Origin: a virus
DNA: 24,505 nt
Virus record (IMG/VR): IMGVR_UViG_3300049893_000558
Location: 1-24,505 of that record
Strand: one strand, 5' to 3'
Below the pieces are notes generated by a model, which did no database searches, was not told the origin of the DNA, and saw only the letters and a list, made by a program, of their open reading frames with translations. This document shows positions 15,969 through 23,850 of this stretch, piece by piece; within the stretch, counting starts at the first letter, position 1, and each line of letters opens with the position of its first letter. Both the position numbers and the translations under genes were made by a program.

Positions 15969-16469
15969 TTATTTGATAGCCTTTAATACAAAATAATATA
16001 TATCATCTTGCACTAGACTTACAATAACTTTAAGGTGCCCTTTATAGCAAAAACGATAATCAGTCATAGCGGTTTTGCCGCAGCTTGCATAATTATCTTG
16101 ATCAAGAAATGATAGTGTTCCATTGTTGATTTCTCTTGTATGCCCAGGGTCTCCCCAAGTCCATATTGTGTTTGGCATTGGGACGGTAACACACAAAAGC
16201 CCATTAGGTTTTAATATACGCCAAAAATCTTGAAATTGTGCAAAAAAATGTCTGTAATCACCTTGTCTGCCACAATGCTCCAATACTTGATACGCATGTA
16301 TTTCTTCCGCACTGTCATCTTTAAATGGGAGTGGGACGCAATCTAAATCCCACTCCACATCAGGTTTACAATCTTGGTTTATGTCAAGCGTAACAAGATC
16401 AATCCACCCTTTACGAGTAGGGCTTATCTTTCTTTCACGCGAATGGCCACAACCAAGCAGTATGTCCAT
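15969..16469 (-). CDS. SAM-dependent methyltransferase-like protein
   Basis: This is a 166-residue, class I methyltransferase-like protein. LLGCGHSRERK at residues 4-14 stands for the glycine-rich SAM loop. LVTLDIN near 26-32 has the acidic end of strand 2. PFKDDSAEEIHAYQVLEHCG around 48-67 matches motifs II-III of type 11 methyltransferases. RILKPNGLLCVTVP follows near 84-97, then an unusual WTWGDPGHTR. The protein is short and starts nearly at the SAM loop, so there is little room for a separate substrate domain. The substrate is unknown. It directly precedes a glycosyltransferase gene (11 bases apart), so the two may modify the same target, for example a virion glycan or the DNA. Confidence 0.72.
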   Translation of the reverse strand: MDILLGCGHSRERKISPTRKGWIDLVTLDINQDCKPDVEWDLDCVPLPFKDDSAEEIHAYQVLEHCGRQGDYRHFFAQFQDFWRILKPNGLLCVTVPMPNTIWTWGDPGHTREINNGTLSFLDQDNYASCGKTAMTDYRFCYKGHLKVIVSLVQDDIYYFVLKAIK

Positions 16470-16708
16470 TAGCTTGCTGCGATAATACCTTTTGCAACAA
16501 GTTCAGTCACAAGCTCGGCAAGGCCTGTATTGCATACGGTAGTTGTTGATCCTGCCGTTACAGCAGCCGCGTTTGTAAGGGTTGCTTTAGAAGTCGGAGC
16601 GGTTCCAAAGAAACCTAACTTCCCGCCACTAATTGCAACGCAAATCCCATCATCAAGGCCATAAGAAGCCTGTTGAATACTTGTGTCAGTTATAGTTTGT
16701 CCCGCCAT
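16469..16708 (-). CDS. Small head-associated protein (decoration or head-fibre type)
   Basis: This is a 79-residue Ala/Thr-rich protein. The centre reads GKLGFFGTAPTSKATLTNAA and the end reads NTGLAELVTELVAKGIIAAS. A FFGxxP turn followed by a polar stretch and a short amphipathic C-terminal helix is a layout that I associate with small phage head-fibre or decoration proteins that trimerise. Position right after the coat gene supports a capsid role. AAAAGGAT precedes the ATG, and its stop overlaps the methyltransferase-like start by one base (TAATG). The exact role is inferred. Confidence 0.6.
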   Translation of the reverse strand: MAGQTITDTSIQQASYGLDDGICVAISGGKLGFFGTAPTSKATLTNAAAVTAGSTTTVCNTGLAELVTELVAKGIIAAS

Positions 16709-16734
16709 GATTTAATCCTTTTCTAATTGTTTTT

Positions 16735-16759
16735 AAAATAGGGTGGTTATTAGCCACCC
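16735..16759 (-). terminator. Hairpin behind the coat gene (terminator or attenuator)
   Basis: On the minus strand a perfect 6-bp stem, GGGTGG paired with CCACCC, encloses a 7-base loop (16741-16759) and is followed by TATTTT. It sits in the 66-base gap between the coat and the small decoration-type gene, the largest gap inside the gene block. The short stem and imperfect T run suggest partial termination or mRNA end protection rather than a full stop, because the later genes have no visible promoter here. Confidence 0.5.
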
Positions 16760-16774
16760 ATTGGATACTAAATA

Positions 16775-17986
16775 CTAACTTATAATTTTTGCCGCCCATT
16801 CGGGGCGCTGCATTGCACGACCGAAGAAGCAGTCCATACGGCTTAAATACCTTGCGTTGGCTATATCATAACCGCGCAGGAAGCGTATAGAAATACCATC
16901 GGCCGACACCCTCGAAGCCATTTCCATGTTATTAGGGAGTTCAAGGTCAACAAATGCAAGCGCACATGCTTTTGGATGCAAGACAAAATCTGTCTGTACA
17001 ATCTGTGAAGCAGTGTTCTGACGCATTACAGCGGTTCCACCAACAGGGGTTGCACTAATATTCTGATTCGGGCCAGTCAACACGGGAGTCGGGCTAACCG
17101 TCACAGTGATATTGGTTCCGCTTCCGGTTGTCGTAGAAGTAACGACAAAATCCTGTAATGAAGCGTAGGTCTGCTTGGTTTCAAAGTTTACAGCGTAGCA
17201 AGTAGAAATAGTAAGAACGTCCCCAGCCGTGAGAGTTCCACCGCTTGTCATATTGCTAATTGTAAGGGTTGATCCAGACCAACCACTAACAGCAGGAGAG
17301 GTGCCGGTTGTGCAAGTTCCATGTGTATGCGCTGGCAAAGTCTGAGAAGTATACCAGTTCATATTAAGAGCCTTGGACATCTGACCTTTTTCATACTGTT
17401 CGCTAATACGGTTCTGAGGATTATACAAGCCTTGAAGAGCGGGTATAATCTTTGTCTCAGTACGTGGACTGATAATGCAATTCAAATACTCATCCATAGG
17501 AGCAAGATTTTCATAAATCTTCTGACGAGCGCCCATGAAATACTTGGTATCGTTCGGGGCGGTTCCAAGAGTATCAACAGCCTGAGTATTGAAGGTGTTC
17601 TGTTCGATGAAACTTGCTACATTGTAGTCAATGTAAGAAGCCATTTTGAGAGCATTAGGAACAATATAGCGTTCGCTAAAATCTTCTACCGCAAGGCTGA
17701 TATCACTATCAGAGAAGTTAAGGTCAACGCCGACAATCTGGTCAACCGTAAGCTGAACCTGTGACTCTGTAATATCGGTTGAATCCATACCCCAAGAGGT
17801 ACGAATCGAACCAAGAGCAGGTTTACGAATACCGATTGTCGGGCCAGCCTTACCGACAGGCCCCATTGATTTTGCAAAAAGTTTGTTCCATGAAGTATCG
17901 CACGAACGAAGCACAGCGCAATTGCTATGCAACACGCTTAGAAACTCACGTGTTATAAAACTGGAAGTAATTCTTGAATTAGCCAT
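16775..17986 (-). CDS. Major capsid (coat) protein, P22 gp5-like
   Basis: This is a 403-residue coat protein, slightly shorter than P22 gp5 (430). The N-terminal region has the family features ITREFLSVLHSNCAVLRSCD and the TIGIRKPALGSIRTSW stretch. Residues of about 220-330 are a Ser/Thr/Gly-rich beta region containing AVNFETKQTYASLQDFVV, which corresponds to the inserted I-domain area of P22-type coats. The C-terminus (RVSADGISIRFLRGYDI) is also typical. The protein should form an HK97-fold icosahedral shell. GAGG precedes the start. A hairpin terminator or attenuator follows the gene, which would let coat be made in excess of later genes. Confidence 0.93.
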   Translation of the reverse strand: MANSRITSSFITREFLSVLHSNCAVLRSCDTSWNKLFAKSMGPVGKAGPTIGIRKPALGSIRTSWGMDSTDITESQVQLTVDQIVGVDLNFSDSDISLAVEDFSERYIVPNALKMASYIDYNVASFIEQNTFNTQAVDTLGTAPNDTKYFMGARQKIYENLAPMDEYLNCIISPRTETKIIPALQGLYNPQNRISEQYEKGQMSKALNMNWYTSQTLPAHTHGTCTTGTSPAVSGWSGSTLTISNMTSGGTLTAGDVLTISTCYAVNFETKQTYASLQDFVVTSTTTGSGTNITVTVSPTPVLTGPNQNISATPVGGTAVMRQNTASQIVQTDFVLHPKACALAFVDLELPNNMEMASRVSADGISIRFLRGYDIANARYLSRMDCFFGRAMQRPEWAAKIIS

Positions 17987-18001
17987 AGTAATCCTCGTTT
18001 G

Positions 18002-18808
18002 TTATATTCCGAATTTGGATTTTCTATAGGCTTCTTTTTCCCTTCGCCTAGTTGCCATAAACTCCTCCATAGTCATATCATCGTATGACTTATCTACCTT
18101 TGGAGCGCCTGACACTGGCTTAATAGGAGCGGGAGCCTTAGAAACTTGTTTGACTGTCTTTGATTGTCGTATGTCTCCATGAATATCACCAAGACGAGCG
18201 GCAAACGCAGCGGGAGGTAACAAAGAAAGCTCTTCTGCAAGTTCTGGATTCTTAGCAATATGGTAAAGTACTTCACCACCATAAGGCAATGTTTCCACTG
18301 TTTGCCTAATAGACGTTTGAGCCTCTGGGGTAAACATGACATGATCTATATCTTCCAGCGCTTCTTTAAAGTCTGCATGAGTCTTTGCCGTTTCCTCGAA
18401 CTTAGTCTCAAAGACACTTAGTCTCTTTGGTTGCGTTTGTACTTGTGCCTGTTGATTTAACTTGTAGTCAATCTTCGCATCTATAAATTCTTCTTCAGTT
18501 TGAAAGTTTTCGCGTGAAGGTGGCGGCTCCGGTTGTACTTGTGTTTGTGCCTGTCTCAGTTCCGCTATTTGCTTCTGTTGTTGACGCAATTGCTTTCGCA
18601 TCTGTCGAATTACGCTATTTTCTTCATCTGTTTTCGGCTCTTCTGCTTTTGCTCCTTCTTCACCCTCGGCCTTTACGGGTTCCGCTTCTGCATCAACAGG
18701 TTTAGGCTCGGCATTCTCTGCCGGAAGCTCGCTAACAGGTGGTTCTTTAGCTAATTCAAGGGCTTCTTTTGATGTTGGACTCACTACTTCGTCAATCATG
18801 GATTCCAT
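18002..18808 (-). CDS. Scaffolding protein, P22 gp8-like
   Basis: This is a 268-residue, highly charged helical protein. The first 65 residues are acidic and rich in E, P and A. Residues of about 65-125 are Q/E-rich coiled coil (RKQLRQQQKQIAELRQAQ). The extreme C-terminus is basic (ATRRREKEAYRKSKFGI), as in the coat-binding end of the P22 scaffold. Scaffolds direct coat assembly into procapsids, help recruit portal and ejection proteins, and then leave. Position between portal and coat supports the call. AGAGGT lies 7 bases before the ATG. A second in-frame ATG three codons later is possible. Confidence 0.88.
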   Translation of the reverse strand: MESMIDEVVSPTSKEALELAKEPPVSELPAENAEPKPVDAEAEPVKAEGEEGAKAEEPKTDEENSVIRQMRKQLRQQQKQIAELRQAQTQVQPEPPPSRENFQTEEEFIDAKIDYKLNQQAQVQTQPKRLSVFETKFEETAKTHADFKEALEDIDHVMFTPEAQTSIRQTVETLPYGGEVLYHIAKNPELAEELSLLPPAAFAARLGDIHGDIRQSKTVKQVSKAPAPIKPVSGAPKVDKSYDDMTMEEFMATRRREKEAYRKSKFGI

Positions 18809-18813
18809 AAAAC

Positions 18814-20886
18814 TTACCTCTTCTTCTCAGCTTTAGCCGCTGGTGGCTGGGGTGGATTAAACGCAGCGTTTCGGACTGCCCCAAAGTCTTCACGCTCTAT
18901 TGTATTTTCGTGCCGCATGGATTCTAGTACCGCCTCATGCGTCATTTTATCCTTATCAACGCCAAGCTTCATTTGAGTGGTCAATATCTCAACTTGTGCT
19001 TGGAGTTCTGCAATCTTCATCTTAGTCATATTATCTTCGCTCTTAGCGTTCGCCTGTGCTTGCAGTTGCTCATTCTCCGCGCTCAATTGCTGTATGACTT
19101 GATCAAGCTGTTGCAATTGCTGTTGAGATTGGGCAAACATAGCCGCCATCTGTTGTGGGTTTTGTTTCTTATCGTCAGTCATAAACTCAGGAGAAATTGT
19201 CTTTTGTGCCCTTTCTACAACCTCAGCAGGCAAATCCATGTACTTAAGGATCAGATCACGTGCGCATTGAACAATTGTAGGATCACTTTGCGCAAGCTGC
19301 TGCAAGTTCTCGGCTGTCTCTTGTCTCTTTGACATAAAAGACGGGCCAGTCTCTACAATCACATCATACTTGCCTGCTTTAAGGTCATACAATTTACCTT
19401 CTGCATCGTACATTTTATTAACCGTTACAACCTTTTCTTTCATATCTTCGCCAAGTATACGAATAGTTCTTTCTGTATCGTATATCTCTGGGATAATGTC
19501 AACAACCGCTCTGCAAGCGTGCCGCATTGATTTAGCCATATTGTCAAAGAAATGATAATTTGCGGTATCGCCCTGGCGTTGTCTTGCTATGATAGCGCGG
19601 CCGCTCTTCTCGTTTGATTCATTACCTAGACCTGCATCAAATACGCCTGTACAAGCCTTTATAGCGTCAATACTCTCACGGGCCGCATTTACTATGGCCA
19701 TATCTATTTGAGTGGGCATAGAGCGCTGTGGAAGCGGTAAAAGCTGGCCATCTTCGGATACTCTCTTAGCGTGCAATACGGAAAGGTTTGATCTATTCGC
19801 ATTAGCCCATTCATCTTCATACCCTTCATCTTGCCCCGCATACATTACCCATGGGGATTTTGGTGCAAGCGCTATTCTTTCCGCTTCTGCGCTTCTCCAG
19901 AAGTTTAGCATTCTTTGAGGGTCTTTGGCGTTATGAGTCAAGGATATAAACTTGCGTTTGCCTTCTATCGTTACATCTTCACCGAGAACAGGGAAAAGCG
20001 GGATCCATTTACCGGGGAATACTTTTCTTTCTAATATTTCACCTGCCGTAATCTTATACCAAAGTATCTTACGTTCACAAACTTCTCGATCTGCAATAAC
20101 GGTATAACCACTTTCTTCATCTGGTTTATAATCAAGTATTGTTTGCTTGTTCATTGAGTCAGAAACTAGATAAACTTTCTTATATTTCTTTTCAACTACA
20201 AAGTACTCTGCTATCTTTACTTGATCCTCTGTGAACCAACCTTGATTTGCTGTAGTGGAAGGCCACGAATCAACATCCGCGTCAGGATATTCCTTCTCAA
20301 AATCCTCTTTGCTCATTGATACCTCAATGAAAGCATAAGGCATATCCCGAAAGTCTATTTCACGGCACAAATGAATTGGCACCCTAACACTTTGAATTTC
20401 GTCTATACGCTTAAAAAATATCTCTTGCTCAAACGAATCATCATCCGTATAATCAGTAACAAATCTAAACCAACCAATACCACCACGGACAGCACTTTCA
20501 AAAGCGGTATCAAAAGCGGTTTCAGCGTCACTATTGTATTGAATGTATCTCAAATGCCCGTTAATAATCTCTGCGACATCAGGGTCACTCACGTCATCAC
20601 GAGGAGTCACCTTGATCATTGTGCGATTTTGACGCTGTGAATTGCAAATCTGGTGGATAGTAGCGGCTAGACGGTTTTCTATTAGAGACGGTCTATCTTG
20701 CCTAGTTGCAAGCTCTCTCGTTCCCCATTGCTCACCAATAGAAAACTTGATATCATCTATAGCTGTCTTGTAAATCTCGTTACAAGTAGCATCGCATTCT
20801 TGGTATCTCTCAAGAGCGGTTGTAAGTATCTCTTGATCGGCTTTCTCTTCCTTAGTCAAACGCTTCTTTGAGTATACGCTTGCCAT
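18814..20886 (-). CDS. Portal protein, P22 gp1-like
   Basis: This is a 690-residue protein close in size to the 725-residue P22 portal. Portals form the dodecameric ring at one capsid vertex through which DNA enters and leaves and on which the tail is built. Recognisable stretches include IGEQWGTRELATRQDRPSL near residues 50-68, the PRDDVSDPDVAEIINGHLRY segment near 95-115, and SGRAIIARQRQGDTANY near 435-451, all of which I associate with P22-type portals. The C-terminal 110 residues are glutamine-rich coiled coil (about 560-660), consistent with a barrel extending into the capsid. It lies between terminase and scaffold as in P22, with 5 bases to the scaffold gene. Confidence 0.93.
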   Translation of the reverse strand: MASVYSKKRLTKEEKADQEILTTALERYQECDATCNEIYKTAIDDIKFSIGEQWGTRELATRQDRPSLIENRLAATIHQICNSQRQNRTMIKVTPRDDVSDPDVAEIINGHLRYIQYNSDAETAFDTAFESAVRGGIGWFRFVTDYTDDDSFEQEIFFKRIDEIQSVRVPIHLCREIDFRDMPYAFIEVSMSKEDFEKEYPDADVDSWPSTTANQGWFTEDQVKIAEYFVVEKKYKKVYLVSDSMNKQTILDYKPDEESGYTVIADREVCERKILWYKITAGEILERKVFPGKWIPLFPVLGEDVTIEGKRKFISLTHNAKDPQRMLNFWRSAEAERIALAPKSPWVMYAGQDEGYEDEWANANRSNLSVLHAKRVSEDGQLLPLPQRSMPTQIDMAIVNAARESIDAIKACTGVFDAGLGNESNEKSGRAIIARQRQGDTANYHFFDNMAKSMRHACRAVVDIIPEIYDTERTIRILGEDMKEKVVTVNKMYDAEGKLYDLKAGKYDVIVETGPSFMSKRQETAENLQQLAQSDPTIVQCARDLILKYMDLPAEVVERAQKTISPEFMTDDKKQNPQQMAAMFAQSQQQLQQLDQVIQQLSAENEQLQAQANAKSEDNMTKMKIAELQAQVEILTTQMKLGVDKDKMTHEAVLESMRHENTIEREDFGAVRNAAFNPPQPPAAKAEKKR

Positions 20887-21110
20887 TATTCTTTTTTCTC
20901 TTTTGGAGGTTTCTTTTCGTGCTTCTCTGTGAGTTTATTCACAGTTTCAATAAGCTCATTGATCTTGCGCTCAATGGCTCCGGTATTGTCATCAATGTTT
21001 AATGATTGTATTTTGTTCCCCATGGTATTATTCCACTTCTTTAAATATGGACAATCTAGCTCGCAGCCGCCTATTGGATGATTGCAAGATATACAAGGTT
21101 TTTCTACCAT
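20886..21110 (-). CDS. Small protein with a four-cysteine, zinc-finger-like motif (74 aa)
   Basis: This is a 74-residue protein just before the portal gene, sharing one base with its start (TAATG). The N-terminus carries C6-x2-C9-x6-C16-x3-C20 with a histidine at 11, a pattern fit for one zinc ion. Residues 40-74 are charged, form a likely coiled coil (IERKINELIETVNKL) and end in a lysine-rich tail. I placed the start at the ATG at 21110, with GGCGGC upstream. A longer frame from 21218 overlaps the membrane-protein gene and adds an implausible hydrophobic, cysteine-rich leader. The function is unknown; the zinc binding is inferred. Confidence 0.6.
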   Translation of the reverse strand: MVEKPCISCNHPIGGCELDCPYLKKWNNTMGNKIQSLNIDDNTGAIERKINELIETVNKLTEKHEKKPPKEKKE

Positions 21111-21295
21111 TTTGCCGCCAATCTTAATAATTGTACAAAAGAAAAAGCAAAACATGCTCCGATCAAAGTATAAAAAATGCATTGCATTAAAAACTCTTTT
21201 ATAACATACAAAAACCAAAATTTATTTCTAACAAAAGATATTTTAGTGCATTCTGGGGTTATTGCTTTAAACCCATAGAACAAATCAATCTTCAT
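21104..21295 (-). CDS. Small predicted membrane protein (63 aa)
   Basis: This is a 63-residue protein with a long hydrophobic stretch over about residues 26-58 (FWFLYVIKEF, then FYTLIGACFAFSFVQLL), giving one or two membrane segments and a basic C-terminus. Its ATG overlaps the upstream stop in an ATGA, with GGGG a few bases before. Its stop overlaps the next start by 7 bases. A competing frame over the same DNA would extend the following gene upstream by 36 residues from 21218. The coupled start makes the 63-residue reading more likely. Holin-like or other membrane roles are possible, but nothing specific supports one. Confidence 0.5.
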   Translation of the reverse strand: MKIDLFYGFKAITPECTKISFVRNKFWFLYVIKEFLMQCIFYTLIGACFAFSFVQLLRLAAKW

Positions 21296-21468
21296 ACTAT
21301 TGCCCCATATTCACTACGCAATTTAAACAGAAAATCTTTCTTAGTCTTTCGCCTAATCTTCTTATCTGCAATATTAGCACAAAGAGCATTGATATACTTC
21401 ATAAGCTCTTTACCATCTTCAAATACTACGTCCTCTTCTGCTTGCAATTCTACAATCGGCTTAGTCAT
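21292..21468 (-). CDS. Small hypothetical protein (58 aa)
   Basis: This is a 58-residue frame whose ATG overlaps the end of the 180-residue gene by 8 bases and whose stop overlaps the next ATG (ATGA at 21292-21295). The N-terminal half is acidic (LQAEEDVVFEDGKEL) and the C-terminal half strongly basic (DKKIRRKTKKDF). It has no membrane segment and no family that I recognise. The support is the unbroken chain of overlapping starts and stops from large terminase to portal, which points to translational coupling. A small cytoplasmic helper or binding protein is possible, but that is only inference from size and charge. Confidence 0.6.
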   Translation of the reverse strand: MTKPIVELQAEEDVVFEDGKELMKYINALCANIADKKIRRKTKKDFLFKLRSEYGAIV

Positions 21469-22003
21469 TTGGTTGCTTGCTCGTTCCTACGTCAACACGG
21501 TAGTATTTAGGCTGTGAAACCGTGATAAAGACGTTGTAAAAGCTCTTCTTATTCCCTGTCAACCCTTTAAGCACAAACCTGCCATAAGGACTACGATACG
21601 GGAAAATGTGCTTTGCCATTACAACATAACCAGACACTTGCGAACTATCAAGAGCTTGCACCTTATCGGTGTCATTGATTCCGACAATACTTGTTCCTGC
21701 TGCAATGAAGTTCCCTGCTGTAAGCGTGTTAAACGTGTCTACAACCATGTAAGGACGCTTCCAAATGATCTGACCACCATCCCAATAACCTCTTTGGTAA
21801 CCTATCTCAAACACGCTAGAATCCTTCGCCACTGACTTGATGATCAAATCAAGTCCCTCGCAATCACCAACAGGGAACGCCGCAGTTGATTTCAACGAGT
21901 CCTCCTTAAACGTAGCAACAGGGAATTGAAACGTTTTAACGTTGTAGGCACTTTGAGCTGTCACAATACCAAATACCGCTAATACTAAAAGAATCTCTTT
22001 CAT
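21461..22003 (-). CDS. Signal-peptide protein of unknown function, between terminase and portal
   Basis: This is a 180-residue protein that I do not recognise. It begins with a clear Sec-type signal peptide: MKEILL, then a hydrophobic core of about 12 residues and an AQS-A cleavage site near residue 18. The mature part is beta-rich with aromatic patches (GYQRGYWDGG, HIFPYRSPYGRFVLKG) and no cysteine pattern or catalytic motif. The start is firm because AGAAAGG lies 7 bases upstream. The last 8 bases overlap the next small gene. A predicted exported product among head genes is odd, since head proteins assemble in the cytoplasm. It may be a periplasmic or surface protein made during infection, or the hydrophobic N-terminus may serve as an anchor. 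Function is unassigned. Confidence 0.8.
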   Translation of the reverse strand: MKEILLVLAVFGIVTAQSAYNVKTFQFPVATFKEDSLKSTAAFPVGDCEGLDLIIKSVAKDSSVFEIGYQRGYWDGGQIIWKRPYMVVDTFNTLTAGNFIAAGTSIVGINDTDKVQALDSSQVSGYVVMAKHIFPYRSPYGRFVLKGLTGNKKSFYNVFITVSQPKYYRVDVGTSKQPND

Positions 22004-22026
22004 TTTAAAACCTTTCTTTTATTGTT

Positions 22027-23496
22027 TTACCCACCCATCCAACTTGTTCCATGACTACCCGCATAATGTCTTACTACGACAGGTTTTGGTCTATCCTTAA
22101 GCACCGTATCTGCAAACGTTAGTACTAAAGCGTCTGCACAATCAGGACTCGATAAACCTCTCTTTTTCATATCTTCTTTACGCTCTAATTGTATTTGCTG
22201 CTTATTACTAAACCCATATTCAACACCTGTTAATTCATCAAACAACTCATTATCATCGGGGAGCTGCATTCCTGCTTTTATCGCATCTCTACAGTCTCCC
22301 CACATCTCAGCACGCTTATTAAAATACTTTGCATCGTTTTTAGGGGAAGAGCCAAAGTTTACTTCACGCACCTTGTTTGAATTAATAAGCTGCCTTACTC
22401 TATCGATTACGCCACCACCAACACCGCCGCCATCTATAAACATCATATCAGGTTTATGCTCTTGATACAACTCTACAATCTTTGCCGCCGTTTGCATTGT
22501 ATCTAGTCCCCGCCATTTAATCAACGGCTCAACTTTTCTACCTTGTCTTATACAAACTGCGTTCTGGTCATCACCAAAACGAGCTATATCAACGCCAAAA
22601 ACGAGAGCTTGTGTATTGTATCCTTCTGCTTTGTAGTGCTTGCAAAACTCCACCGATTCAGAATCGATAAATTGATTTGAACCTGCCCTTGGAAACTGAC
22701 CTTTGACACGAACGCGAGCAAAATCGCTGTCTTCCCCATAGTCTTGTATCCATTTATCTATTTGCTCTTTGTTCGTGCCTTCCACCGTTCTAGAATCAAT
22801 CTGTTTTGTAATCCATCTATGTTTTAACTTCCCGAAACACTCTCTAAAACGGCCTGTATTTCTTGTCGGGTTACCGAATGCAATCCAAAGTATTTCGGTC
22901 TCTTTATCAGTCAAAGCGCCTTCAGCAACTTCCCAAACCTTATCAGCTATCGCGCTTCCTTCATCAAATATCAGTATTATTCTTTTGCCCTTATTGTGAA
23001 GCCCTGCAAACGCTTCTGTATTGTTCTCTGACCAACTTAACGCATCGGCCCGCCAAGACCTCTCATGGCCATTTTCAACGCTTGTAATGGCCGTTGCTGT
23101 AGGTTTAAACCAATGTTTATTTATTGCTAGATTAAACCATTTACTAATTTCAGGCCATGTCTTAGTTCTCAATTGCGCTTCTGTATTAGCCGTTACAATC
23201 ACTTTACAATCTTCACAAGTAGACATTCCCCAATTCACTATTTGCCCTATCAGAGCGGATTTTCCTATTCCGTGACCAGAAGCGACCGCAATGCAAATTG
23301 GAGAATATCTAGTCTCGATGTTCTTTAACCTGTCGCGTATTTCAATGAGCACTTCTTTTTGCCACTGTCTAGGTTTATCCGATCCTTCACCTGCTAATTC
23401 ACCTTGACCCCACGGATAAACGTATTTCACAAACTTAAAAGGATCATGACTAAACTCACCAAAATCTTTAATGAGCTCAGCATCAATCGGATTCAT
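22027..23496 (-). CDS. terL: Terminase large subunit (packaging ATPase and nuclease)
   Basis: This is a 489-residue packaging motor protein that pumps DNA into the procapsid through the portal and cuts the concatemer. The N-terminal ATPase has a Walker A motif (SGHGIGKSA, about residues 73-81) and a Walker B motif (IILIFDEG, about 173-180). The C-terminal RNase H-like nuclease shows acidic residues in FGVDIARFGDD (D303), MFIDGGGVGGG (D355) and SPDCADAL (D452/D455). All key motifs are intact. A TTG at 23517 would add 7 residues, but the ATG at 23496 has a GGAAAAGAG-like ribosome site and the shorter overlap, so I chose it. A signal-peptide gene follows 23 bases downstream. Confidence 0.96.
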   Translation of the reverse strand: MNPIDAELIKDFGEFSHDPFKFVKYVYPWGQGELAGEGSDKPRQWQKEVLIEIRDRLKNIETRYSPICIAVASGHGIGKSALIGQIVNWGMSTCEDCKVIVTANTEAQLRTKTWPEISKWFNLAINKHWFKPTATAITSVENGHERSWRADALSWSENNTEAFAGLHNKGKRIILIFDEGSAIADKVWEVAEGALTDKETEILWIAFGNPTRNTGRFRECFGKLKHRWITKQIDSRTVEGTNKEQIDKWIQDYGEDSDFARVRVKGQFPRAGSNQFIDSESVEFCKHYKAEGYNTQALVFGVDIARFGDDQNAVCIRQGRKVEPLIKWRGLDTMQTAAKIVELYQEHKPDMMFIDGGGVGGGVIDRVRQLINSNKVREVNFGSSPKNDAKYFNKRAEMWGDCRDAIKAGMQLPDDNELFDELTGVEYGFSNKQQIQLERKEDMKKRGLSSPDCADALVLTFADTVLKDRPKPVVVRHYAGSHGTSWMGG

Positions 23497-23845
23497 TAGC
23501 TCTTTTCCTAGCTTCAAGCAATGCGTCAGCTATACCGATTGATCCCGAATGTTCTGTCTCTATTTTATCACGCCAGCCCAGTTGTTTTAATGCAAAATTT
23601 CCGTAACCTGGGTTTATTTCTCCCGTTGCCATTCCTTTTTCTAACTTATATTCTTTTGCTATATGACATTTTTTAATAGCGTAAGATAACTCTTCACACT
23701 GTTTACCAAGTTCATAAATGTATTCTCTTGATATATCATAATTTACAGCAAATTCAGCCAATATTGGGAACGGATAAGCCGTTAGAATATACTTTTCTAA
23801 TTCTTCTGCTAATTTATACGGGTCAAAAATTCTGGGCCTTGCCAT
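23483..23845 (-). CDS. terS: Terminase small subunit (DNA-recognition packaging protein)
   Basis: This is a 120-residue protein immediately before and overlapping the large terminase gene. The N-terminal part (about residues 5-60) is helical with a helix-turn-helix-like stretch (ILAEFAVNYDISREYIYEL). The middle has KMATGEINPG-type features and a segment ending FALKQLGWRDKIET, which is typical of small terminase and DNA-packaging proteins of the gp3 type. Small terminases form rings that select viral DNA and stimulate the large subunit. The stop lies 14 bases inside the preferred start of the large subunit, suggesting translational coupling. The assignment rests on motif recall and position and is fairly secure. 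Confidence 0.82.
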   Translation of the reverse strand: MARPRIFDPYKLAEELEKYILTAYPFPILAEFAVNYDISREYIYELGKQCEELSYAIKKCHIAKEYKLEKGMATGEINPGYGNFALKQLGWRDKIETEHSGSIGIADALLEARKRANESD

Positions 23846-23850
23846 CCTGT

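Noticed and set aside
21111-21218. Extension of the four-cysteine protein upstream to 21218 (110 residues)
   Set aside because: The added 36 residues are hydrophobic, rich in Phe and Cys, and overlap the coupled 63-residue frame. The ATG at 21110 fits the tight overlaps better.
50-23275. Open frames on the plus strand of 61-147 residues
   Set aside because: All lie opposite confirmed minus-strand genes, overlap one another freely, lack ribosome sites or recognisable domains, and do not form an operon-like order.
23497-23517. TTG start for the large terminase
   Set aside because: It adds only 7 residues and a longer overlap. The ATG at 23496 has a purine-rich ribosome site and is sufficient for the family.
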